Shown here: positions 6,480-12,532 of the stretch, piece after piece | Position numbering within the stretch: position 1 is the stretch's first letter | Layout of the letters: every line of letters begins with the position of its first letter | Assembly (NCBI GenBank): GCA_009921765.1 | Contig: RFXC01000127.1 | Span: forward strand, 1 to 12,532 | From: Betaproteobacteria bacterium | GTDB taxonomy: Bacteria > Pseudomonadota > Gammaproteobacteria > Burkholderiales > Burkholderiaceae | Direction: 5' to 3' | DNA: 12,532 bases | Notes under the pieces: model-generated | The model's input: the letters and a program-made list of their open reading frames with translations, nothing else | Told to the model about the DNA's origin: nothing | Database searches by the model: none | Made by a program: the position numbers and the translations under genes

Positions 6480-7397
6480 TCAACCGCCCACGCGCTGCCT
6501 GACCCAGGCCAGCGTTCGCTTGACGCCTTCAGCAAGCGGCATGCGCGGCGAGAACGCGAGATCACGCCGCGCCGCGTCGATGCTGAGCACCCCCAAACCG
6601 AAACTGCCCAGCAGCGCGCCGTCCGGATCCTCGATGATGCGGGCCTGCGGCAGACAGGTGCGAATCGCAGCCTCGACCTCCGAGAGGCTGTGCGCCACCC
6701 CCGGTCCGAGGTTGTAACTGCGCTGGGCGAGTACGGGCGTATCCAGTGCAGCCACCACCGCATCGACCACATCATCGACATAGACAAACTGCCGCGTCCG
6801 CCGCGGGTCACTTCGAAACCGCGCGGCCTCCCCGCGCAGCCCTGCCTCCAGGGTTTGCCGGATTACGCAAGGCGTCACCCGCCCAGGGCCATAGCAGCCG
6901 GCCACCCGAAGCGATACGGCATCGACCCCGAATTGCGCGTGATACGCATTGATGAGCGCATCGCCCGCTGCCTTGGTCGCACCGTAGAGCGTGGTGGGCT
7001 GCAGCAAGGTGCGCTCGGTGACGGGTGCGAGGTCGGGCTGATCGCCATAGGCCACGACAGAAGAAAAACAGACCACCCGACGGATGCGATGAATTCGCGC
7101 TGCTTCAAGAAGGGCTGCGACCCCGGCGAGGTTGATGTCAACAATGCGGGCCGGCGCATCGGGAAGCAGCATGGGCCCCGAGATTCCGCCCGGATGAATG
7201 ATGTCGGTAATGCCGAAGCGCTGAATCGCCTCGTGCCACCGGTGGGGATCAGGCAGGTCGTGGGTCAGCACCGGGAACGGTTCATCGCCTCTCACCCGCT
7301 GGTCCATGCCAACGATGGAACGGCCATCGCGAACCAGCCGATCGGCGACCGCGCGTCCAATCAGCCCATTCAGGCCTGTGACAAGGATGGTGCTCAT
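6480..7397 (-). CDS. NAD(P)-dependent epimerase/dehydratase (extended SDR)
   Basis: Soluble Rossmann-fold oxidoreductase of 305 residues. It starts MSTILVTGLNGLIG, giving the TGxxGxxG dinucleotide-binding motif (7-14). The active site shows CFSSVVAYGD (Ser112/113) and LYGATKAAGD with the YxxxK pair Tyr138/Lys142. LRVAGCYGPGRV (163-174) and FVYVDDVVDAVVAAL are typical of extended SDRs such as UDP-sugar epimerases; related proteins also act on sugar acids and other polyols. The start at 7397 overlaps the dctM stop as ATGA, so translation is probably coupled; the frame is open further upstream inside dctM but that is not SDR-like. Last gene of the TRAP operon and the likely enzyme for oxidising or epimerising the imported compound. 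The substrate cannot be told from the sequence. Confidence 0.92.
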   Translation of the reverse strand: MSTILVTGLNGLIGRAVADRLVRDGRSIVGMDQRVRGDEPFPVLTHDLPDPHRWHEAIQRFGITDIIHPGGISGPMLLPDAPARIVDINLAGVAALLEAARIHRIRRVVCFSSVVAYGDQPDLAPVTERTLLQPTTLYGATKAAGDALINAYHAQFGVDAVSLRVAGCYGPGRVTPCVIRQTLEAGLRGEAARFRSDPRRTRQFVYVDDVVDAVVAALDTPVLAQRSYNLGPGVAHSLSEVEAAIRTCLPQARIIEDPDGALLGSFGLGVLSIDAARRDLAFSPRMPLAEGVKRTLAWVRQRVGG

Positions 7398-8686
7398 TTG
7401 ACGGGCATCATGAGATCGGGCAGCCAGGTGGTGAGCTCGGGATAGATGGTGATGAGCGCAAGCGTCACCAGCATCGTGCCGAAGATCGGCCACATTTCTT
7501 TCCAGAACTGCATCATGGAGATGTTGGCGATCCGGCACAGCAGGAACATCGTGAGCCCGTAGGGCGGCGTCACCAGTCCGATGAGCAGGGTAAAGACCGT
7601 GATGACCCCGAACTGAACCTCGTTGATGCCCAGCGCATTCACTGTGGGCATGAGAAGCGGCACGAACACCAGAATGATGGGAACGGTATCGAGCATGCAG
7701 CCGAGCAGCAGATAAATCAAGATGACCGCAAACAGGAACACCGCCGGCTCGCGGGTGATGCCGGTCATCCAGGTGGCGAGTCCGTCTGCCACACCGTAGA
7801 GGGTAAGCACCCGGCCGAACACCGCAGCGGCCGCAATGATCAGAAAGACCGAGCCCATGGTGCGCGAGGTGGCCAGCACCTGACGGGTGAACGTGGCCGG
7901 GGACATTTCCCGATACATGAAGCCACCCACCACGATCACGGCGAGCACCCCGAGCACTGCCGCCTCGGTGGGCGTGGCAATGCCGGACAGAATGCTGCCC
8001 AGCACCACGGCTGGAATGAGCAGCACCGGCAGGCCGACCGCAGTGGTCTTCACCCGCTCACCGAAGGTAGCCTTGGGTTCCTTGGGAAAGTTGTTTCGAC
8101 GCGCCTGCACATAGGCCTGCAACATCAGGAGGGCGCCAAGCAGGGCGCCGGGAATGGCCCCGCCCAGAAACAACCGACCCACCGAGGCTTCCGTGGCTGC
8201 GGCATAGAGGATAAAGGCGATCGATGGCGGGATCAGCGGCCCGATCATGGCCGCCCCTGCAATGATCGACGCTGCATAGGCCACCGGGTAGCCCGCACGC
8301 TTCATGGCTGGAATCAGCAGCTTGCCGGTGGCGGCTGCATCGGCAAGATCGGAGCCCGACATGCCGGCCATTACGATGTTGACCGATACGCTCACATGCG
8401 CGAGCCCACCGTGTATGTGACCGATCCAGGCCTTGGCCACATCGACCAGCCGCTGGGTGACGCCGGAGGCAAGCGCCAGGTCGCCCATCAGGATGAAGAA
8501 CGGGATGGCGAGCAGAACGAAGTGGTTGACGCCCTGCCACATGGTGGTGGGCAGCGTGGAGATGGGAATGGACGAGGGCGCAAACATCAGCCCCACGAGC
8601 GAGGCACCGATCAGCGTGATGGCGATCGGAACCCGCAGCGCGAACAGGACAAAGAAAACGATGGTGATGAGCGTGAGGCCATCCAT
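7394..8686 (-). CDS. dctM: TRAP transporter large permease subunit (DctM family)
   Basis: Inner-membrane subunit of 430 residues forming the sodium-coupled transport channel of a tripartite ATP-independent periplasmic transporter. It is hydrophobic throughout, with about twelve membrane segments. Family motifs: NHFVLLAIPFFILMGDLA, SGSDLADAAATGKLLIPAM, AAMIGPLIPPSIAFILYA, SGIATPTEAAVLG, LGCMLDTVPIILVFVPLLMP and GLVTPPYGLTMFLL. Length is typical. Starts 18 bases after the dctQ stop, with an AGGAAAG site in the gap, and ends in a 4-base overlap with the SDR start. It works with the dctQ and dctP products of the same operon. Confidence 0.97.
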   Translation of the reverse strand: MDGLTLITIVFFVLFALRVPIAITLIGASLVGLMFAPSSIPISTLPTTMWQGVNHFVLLAIPFFILMGDLALASGVTQRLVDVAKAWIGHIHGGLAHVSVSVNIVMAGMSGSDLADAAATGKLLIPAMKRAGYPVAYAASIIAGAAMIGPLIPPSIAFILYAAATEASVGRLFLGGAIPGALLGALLMLQAYVQARRNNFPKEPKATFGERVKTTAVGLPVLLIPAVVLGSILSGIATPTEAAVLGVLAVIVVGGFMYREMSPATFTRQVLATSRTMGSVFLIIAAAAVFGRVLTLYGVADGLATWMTGITREPAVFLFAVILIYLLLGCMLDTVPIILVFVPLLMPTVNALGINEVQFGVITVFTLLIGLVTPPYGLTMFLLCRIANISMMQFWKEMWPIFGTMLVTLALITIYPELTTWLPDLMMPVK

Positions 8687-8704
8687 GGGGCGCTGCTTTC
8701 CTGT

Positions 8705-9304
8705 TCAGATCTCGACGGCACTGCCGCCAGTGCGGACCGGCTGGTCCGAGAATCGGCGTGCAATGAGGCCGAGCGAAAAAATGATCATCAGGCCTGCAGT
8801 CACCGGGATGGAATACGCAAAGATCGATAGCGGCAGCCCCAGCGAGATGGATTGCATGATGTCGAGCGTGCGGGCGTTGTTCCAACCCCACCAGGTCACT
8901 GGCGCGAGGAGTGCGATCGTAAGCAGGTCGCAGAACACCAGCAGCCAGCGCTGCGCACGCTCCGGCAGCAGATCGAACACAGCGGTCATCGTGATGTGTT
9001 CATCGGTCCGCTGAACCGTGGCCGCCGCCCACAGCGTGGCCCACACCATGAACAGCCGCCCCGCCTCCTCGGTCCAGGGCAGGGTGACATCATCGGGCAA
9101 CACATAGCGCGCAAGCACCTGCACGGTGGAGGCCGCCAGCATGAGCAGCATCAGGAACACGGTGACCGAGTTCTCGAAGTTTCGCCAGATGCGCGGCACC
9201 AGCGGCAACGTGGCGTAATCGGTACGAATGAGCCAGCCCAGCCAAAGCGCCATGGCCACGCAGACCCAGAACAGCACCTTGAGTTCGAAAGGGGTTGGAA
9301 ACAT
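8705..9304 (-). CDS. dctQ: TRAP transporter small permease subunit (DctQ family)
   Basis: Small inner-membrane subunit, 199 residues. The core has four membrane segments at about 44-62, 83-98, 120-138 and 160-182, with the family signature STVQVLARYVL (59-69) and LPWTEEAGRLFMVWATLWAA (75-94). Ahead of the core is an additional hydrophobic stretch (about 10-26, VLFWVCVAMALWLGWLI), so this protein may have a fifth segment. Start at 9304 was chosen because GGGAG precedes it at good spacing; its A is also the last base of the hydrolase stop (TGATG), so the two genes are translationally linked. A longer frame reaching 9430 would run inside the hydrolase gene and has no membrane or family character. 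Confidence 0.94.
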   Translation of the reverse strand: MFPTPFELKVLFWVCVAMALWLGWLIRTDYATLPLVPRIWRNFENSVTVFLMLLMLAASTVQVLARYVLPDDVTLPWTEEAGRLFMVWATLWAAATVQRTDEHITMTAVFDLLPERAQRWLLVFCDLLTIALLAPVTWWGWNNARTLDIMQSISLGLPLSIFAYSIPVTAGLMIIFSLGLIARRFSDQPVRTGGSAVEI

Positions 9305-10164
9305 CAGTTTGCGCTCCCGGTACCGGTGTGGGCCCAGGAGCCCCAGCGGCCAGCATCCACCGCCGACAGGAATTCGGAGACCATCTGATTGAAGAGCATG
9401 GGCTCCTCCAGGTTCATGGCGTGTCCGCACATTGGAAGCATGGCCAGCCCCGCATGCGGCGCATGGTCACGGATGAAGCGACAGGCTTCGTGCGAGGGAA
9501 AATCCTGATCGCCCGTCATGACAAGCACAGGCAGTTCGAGCCGCCGCAACAGCTCGCCCAACGCGGTGACGGGCAACCGGTCGGTCAGCGTGATCCGCAT
9601 CAGTTTCTCGGCTGCAACTGGCGAGAGATCATGGAGCAGCGCAAGAAAATCTTCCCAGCCACGCGGGTCCTTGGTCTTGAAGATGGCGCGCTGCGGCGCC
9701 TCTTCAATGGCTGCAAACGCCTCGCGAGTGCCGCGCCTTGCGATATCGTCAGCCAGCGCCCGCGCGCCCGCCAGCCATCGGTCTCGATCCGTGGTGCCAG
9801 CCCCGGCGCCAATCACGACCAGACCCATCACGCGCGCGGGGTGTGCAATCGCGAAATTGAGCGCGACGTTGCCGCCGGTGGCCTGACCCACCACGTGCGC
9901 ACGCTCGATGCCCAGCGCGTCGAGGAGAGCGGTCAGGTCGTCGATGAGGTGACGGTGAAGCCAGCTCTGATCATCTGATGGCACGGATGACGGCGGGTAG
10001 CCGCGGCCGTTGTACGCGATCGCCCGATAACGCCGTCCGAAATGGCGCAGCTGCGCCTCCCATGCTCGCGCATCGCTCGCGTATTCGTGGCAAAACACCA
10101 CTGGCCGACCCGACCCCACGCTTTCATAGTGGAGCCGGATCCCGTTCGCATCGACTAAGGGCAT
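9304..10164 (-). CDS. Alpha/beta-hydrolase-fold protein with Ala at the nucleophile position
   Basis: Predicted cytoplasmic protein of 286 residues. The N-terminus carries RPVVFCHEYASDARAWEAQL (20-39; oxyanion-loop region) and IAYNGRGYPPSSVP (49-62). The nucleophile elbow, normally G-x-S-x-G, reads VVGQATGGNVAL (91-102), so the catalytic Ser is replaced by Ala95 (codon GCC). The remaining triad members are present: Asp in VMTGDQDFPS (Asp219 or Asp221) and His248 in MCGHAMNLEEP. If the base calls are right, it cannot act as a conventional Ser esterase or amidase; a lyase, cofactor-free oxygenase or binding role is possible but unproven. It sits between dctP (7-base gap) and dctQ (1-base overlap), an unusual insertion inside a TRAP operon, and should be co-expressed with the transporter. 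Fold assignment is firm; function is open. Confidence 0.9.
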   Translation of the reverse strand: MPLVDANGIRLHYESVGSGRPVVFCHEYASDARAWEAQLRHFGRRYRAIAYNGRGYPPSSVPSDDQSWLHRHLIDDLTALLDALGIERAHVVGQATGGNVALNFAIAHPARVMGLVVIGAGAGTTDRDRWLAGARALADDIARRGTREAFAAIEEAPQRAIFKTKDPRGWEDFLALLHDLSPVAAEKLMRITLTDRLPVTALGELLRRLELPVLVMTGDQDFPSHEACRFIRDHAPHAGLAMLPMCGHAMNLEEPMLFNQMVSEFLSAVDAGRWGSWAHTGTGSAN

Positions 10165-10171
10165 GAGCCGG

Positions 10172-11158
10172 TCAGCGCTGGGCGTCGGCCACTTCTTTCA
10201 GCAGATCGGCCCCCACCATGGTGGAGAAGAACTTGTGAACACCGGCCACCGCATTCTCGAACGGCGGACGGTCGGGGCGAATCAGCTTGACGCCGTTCTT
10301 TTCCATGAGCGCGATCGCATCCTCGTTGGCCTTGGCCGCGCCGGCCCGCATGGTTTCGCCTGCCGCACGTGAAGCCCTGAGCACCACATCCTGATGCGCC
10401 GGCGACAGCGACTGGAATTTCTTCAGGTTCATCACGTAGACCGTGGCTGTGAAAATGTGATCGGTGATCGCAAGGCTCTTCGCGACCTCGAACAACTTGG
10501 AATCGGCCATACCGTGATAGTTGGTGTCAACGCCGTCGATGGTGCGCTGCTGAAGCGCGGTGTACACCTCGGGCCAAGCCATAGGAACCGGATTGCCGCC
10601 GAAAGCCTGCACGGTGCGCACATAGAGCGCGTTTTCAATCACGCGGATTTTCTTGCCCTTCATGTTGGCCGGCTGGTTGATGTCGGTGCCGTTCATGAGA
10701 AAGCCGCGGAAATCCCATACCCCCCAGGACAGGCCCTTGATGCCCTTCGCCTCGAGCGTACCGAGAATGCGCGTGCCGGTCGGGCCGGTGAGCACCTTCC
10801 AGGCCGAATCACGATCCTTCCAGATGTACGGCAACTCGGTGATGCTGAAGGTGGGTTCGATCGCAGCCACGATGCCCGACCCGTTCATGGCAATGTCCAG
10901 CGTGCCCAGGCGCACCTGCGAGAGCATTTCGAGTTCACCGCCCAGTTGCCCGTTGGGGAAAAGTTCGATTTCAATTTCGCCGTTGGAGAGCTGGCGTGCC
11001 GTATCGGCGAACGCCTTGCCTCCCTGGCCCGCGATGGCGGTCGCCGATGTGACATGCCCCAGGCGCAGCTTGACCTTGGCCTGCGCGTGGGCCTGAACCG
11101 AAAACGCACCGAGCGCGGCCGACAGCAGGCCGGCCATCAACCATCTGGTTTGACGCAT
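10172..11158 (-). CDS. dctP: TRAP transporter substrate-binding protein (DctP family)
   Basis: Periplasmic solute receptor of 328 residues. A signal peptide is visible: MRQTRW, hydrophobic stretch WLMAGLLSAALGAFSV, then QAHAQA, with cleavage after Ala25 or Ala27. The mature protein opens VKLRLGHVTSAT and has FPNGQLGGELEMLSQVRLGT (67-86), MKGKKIRVIENALY (166-179) with Arg172 at the place of the conserved carboxylate-binding Arg of TRAP receptors, and GGNPVPMAWPEVYTALQQRT (187-206). This suggests a carboxylate-bearing ligand; the exact ligand is not readable. Start at 11158 is supported by GGAG six bases upstream and by the signal peptide. First gene of the operon, divergent from the amidase gene. 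Confidence 0.96.
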   Translation of the reverse strand: MRQTRWLMAGLLSAALGAFSVQAHAQAKVKLRLGHVTSATAIAGQGGKAFADTARQLSNGEIEIELFPNGQLGGELEMLSQVRLGTLDIAMNGSGIVAAIEPTFSITELPYIWKDRDSAWKVLTGPTGTRILGTLEAKGIKGLSWGVWDFRGFLMNGTDINQPANMKGKKIRVIENALYVRTVQAFGGNPVPMAWPEVYTALQQRTIDGVDTNYHGMADSKLFEVAKSLAITDHIFTATVYVMNLKKFQSLSPAHQDVVLRASRAAGETMRAGAAKANEDAIALMEKNGVKLIRPDRPPFENAVAGVHKFFSTMVGADLLKEVADAQR

Positions 11159-11365
11159 GAAATTCTCCGGTAGGAATCGTTGTAAATCGACTTGAAGACC
11201 GACCGTCGGCCGGTTCAGGTTGGCCACGGTACGCGACGATCTTTTGGCGCGTCAAGCGGCGGGGTGAATTTCTGCTTGCGTGCCATACCGATCGCTGGCC
11301 CCTGCGTGTACAGGGCTTGGCGTTTGAAGTATGGTTCCCGTCTGCACCCGAACTGAAAACTTCCC
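11159..11365. promoter_or_regulatory. Divergent promoter region between dctP and the amidase gene
   Basis: A 207-base gap with no gene. It must contain promoters for both directions. Possible operators: the near-palindrome CCGAC-C-GTCGG (11199-11209), just inside the dctP leader, and the inverted repeat ACGCG-N12-CGCGT (11231-11252). TGCGTG is repeated at 11277-11282 and 11303-11308. No regulator gene is next to it, so the regulator is elsewhere or outside the window. Confidence 0.45.
11307..11335 (+). promoter_or_regulatory. Candidate sigma-70 promoter for the amidase gene
   Basis: TGTACA (11307-11312), 17-base spacer, TATGGT (11330-11335), each matching four of six consensus bases. Transcription would start near 11342, about 24 bases before the ATG. 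Weak by-eye call. Confidence 0.3.
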
Positions 11366-12532
11366 ATGACACGCGAACCGCATCGCCTGACCGCCATCGA
11401 AGCAGCGGCCCAGATTGCCGCTGGCAATCTGAGCGCTGAATCCCTGGTGCGAAGCTGTCTTGAACGCATCCAGCACCGTGACCCCCTGGTTCACGCGTGG
11501 GTCCATCTCGACCCCGAGGCCGCAATCGCAAGCGCAAGGCGCGCCGATGCCTCACCTCGTGCCGGTCTGCTGCACGGTATCCCGATCGGGTTCAAGGACG
11601 TGATCGATACCGCCGATCAGCCCACTGCGTACGGGTCACGCATCTACGCCGGCCATCGCCCGGTTGCAGACGCAGCCTGCGTGGCGCTCAGTCGTGAGGC
11701 CGGTGCACTGGTGCTGGGCAAGACCGCCTCCACCGAATTCGCCTATCGGCATCCCAGTGCCTGCACCAATCCGCACAATGCCGCGCACTCGCCTGGCGGC
11801 TCGTCGTCGGGCTCCGCTGCCGCGGTGGCCGACTTCATGGTGCCACTCGCGGTCGGCACCCAAACCAGCGGTTCGGTCATCCGCCCGGCTGCTTACTGCG
11901 GCGTGCATGCCATCAAGCCGGGCTACGGCGAGCTCAGCTTCTCGGGGGTTCGGCATCTCTCCGAAAGCCTGGACACGCTGGGCTGCATGGGGCGAAGCAT
12001 CGAAGATCTTTCGCTCTTTCTGGCGGCGCTGCAGATGCGCGAATACCGGGCGGTGGGCAATGGCCTCACACGCGCGCCGCGGCTTGCCATCTACCGAAGC
12101 GACCTCTGGGACGATGCCCGCCCCGATGCCCGCAAGCAATTCGATGAAGTCATCGAGCGGCTTGGGCGGGCGGGCGCCGAGCTCACCGAAGTGGCCAACC
12201 CCGGACTTGACCGGAAGTGGCTGGACGCCTGCTGGACGGTCACCAAATTCGAGGCGGGTCGGGTGCTGGTGCATGACTACCGAAGTCATCGCGACGGCAT
12301 GTCGGCCGCCGCGCAGGCGCTGGTCAAAGACGCACAGGGCATCGATCTTCCCGCCTATCACGCAGCCGGCGCCGAGCTCGAGCGCGGCCGCAATCACCTG
12401 CTCGCCCAACTCGCACCGTATGACGCCACGCTCACCCTGTCCGCGGTTGGCGAGGCGCCACTCGGCCTTCACGACACCGGGCCTGTGCTGTTCAACTATC
12501 TCTGGACCCTTGCCTGGACGCCGGCACTCAAT
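11366..12532 (+). CDS. Amidase-signature hydrolase, 3'-truncated by window end
   Basis: Cytoplasmic Ser-cisSer-Lys amidase; 389 residues are visible, with no stop before the edge (full-length relatives are about 400-480). The catalytic residues are Lys77 in GIPIGFKDVIDT, cis-Ser146 in SPGGSSSGSAAAVAD and nucleophile Ser170 in GTQTSGSVIRPAAYCGVHAI. The intervals of 69 and 24 residues equal those of the malonamidase E2 triad. The sequence TSGSVIRPA replaces the more common TGGSIRIPA and marks a subgroup; GatA is unlikely given this and the divergent surroundings. Members hydrolyse amides, ureas or carbamoyl compounds, releasing ammonia and a carboxylate. Start at 11366 gives the normal N-terminus (LTAIEAAAQIAAGNLSAESL) although no clear Shine-Dalgarno is present. 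Divergent from the TRAP operon, so it may act on the imported compound or a precursor. Confidence 0.94.
   Translation, partial: MTREPHRLTAIEAAAQIAAGNLSAESLVRSCLERIQHRDPLVHAWVHLDPEAAIASARRADASPRAGLLHGIPIGFKDVIDTADQPTAYGSRIYAGHRPVADAACVALSREAGALVLGKTASTEFAYRHPSACTNPHNAAHSPGGSSSGSAAAVADFMVPLAVGTQTSGSVIRPAAYCGVHAIKPGYGELSFSGVRHLSESLDTLGCMGRSIEDLSLFLAALQMREYRAVGNGLTRAPRLAIYRSDLWDDARPDARKQFDEVIERLGRAGAELTEVANPGLDRKWLDACWTVTKFEAGRVLVHDYRSHRDGMSAAAQALVKDAQGIDLPAYHAAGAELERGRNHLLAQLAPYDATLTLSAVGEAPLGLHDTGPVLFNYLWTLAWTPALN

Noticed and set aside
5900..6811. Open frame of 303 codons on the minus strand opposite the hypothetical gene
   Set aside because: It overlaps the SDR 3' end on the same strand in another frame and has no domain features, while the plus-strand gene has a strong ribosome site and a regular strand pattern.
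6354..7445. Open frame of 363 codons on the plus strand opposite the SDR gene
   Set aside because: The minus-strand SDR has the TGxxGxxG and YxxxK motifs; the plus-strand product is low-complexity and overlaps the end of the hypothetical gene.
7398..7538. N-terminal extension of the SDR to 7538
   Set aside because: The extension lies in dctM coding sequence, is His/Arg-rich and precedes the natural Rossmann start MSTILVTG; the ATGA overlap explains the start at 7397.
10394..11173. Open frame of 259 codons on the plus strand across dctP
   Set aside because: Antisense shadow of a clear DctP protein; composition rich in Arg/His/Gly without domain features.
11159..11227. N-terminal extension of DctP to 11227
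   Set aside because: It would bury the signal peptide; the Met at 11158 has GGAG at the right distance.
11313..11335. Possible sigma-54 site near CTTGGCGTTTGAAG
   Set aside because: The GG and GC elements are not at the required spacing.
11636..12472. Long open frame (278 codons) on the minus strand inside the amidase gene
   Set aside because: It is antisense to an amidase with all catalytic residues, has no recognisable domain, and long antisense frames are expected in high-GC coding DNA.

Overview
The window is high-GC, tightly packed bacterial DNA. Gene families, short intergenic gaps and Shine-Dalgarno sites point to a proteobacterium, most likely a betaproteobacterium of the Burkholderiales type; this placement is inference from gene content, not from a marker gene. 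No rRNA, tRNA, CRISPR array, insertion sequence or phage gene was seen.

Layout. (1) 1-1733 (+): 3' part of a secreted S8 subtilisin-like protease with a Gly/Ser linker and a C-terminal domain that reads as a degenerate beta/gamma-crystallin fold. (2) 1744-3998 (-): a LysR-type regulator of the CbbR/CmpR kind followed 32 bases later by kynureninase (kynU), probably one transcript. (3) 4088-5095 (+): an SbtA-family sodium-dependent bicarbonate permease, divergent from the LysR gene across a short AT-rich control region. (4) 5149-5781 (-): a Nu-class (YfcG/YghU-like) glutathione transferase. (5) 5906-6418 (+): a hypothetical protein with two similar small beta-barrel (KOW/SH3-like) units. (6) 6480-11158 (-): a five-gene operon, in transcription order dctP, alpha/beta-hydrolase-fold protein, dctQ, dctM, short-chain dehydrogenase/epimerase. 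(7) 11366-12532 (+): an amidase-signature hydrolase, divergent from that operon and cut by the window end.

How the genes fit together. The TRAP operon has gaps of 7 and 18 bases and stop/start overlaps of 1 and 4 bases, so it should be one transcriptional and partly translationally coupled unit: uptake of a (probably carboxylate-bearing) compound, then its processing by the hydrolase-fold protein and the NAD(P)-dependent SDR, with the divergent amidase possibly cleaving the same compound or a precursor. The substrate cannot be read from the sequence. The hydrolase-fold protein carries Ala where the nucleophilic Ser should be, which makes it the most unusual gene here. The LysR-SbtA pair resembles regulator/transporter arrangements of inorganic-carbon acquisition, but no RuBisCO, carboxysome or SbtB gene is in the window; kynU is downstream of that regulator without other tryptophan-degradation genes.
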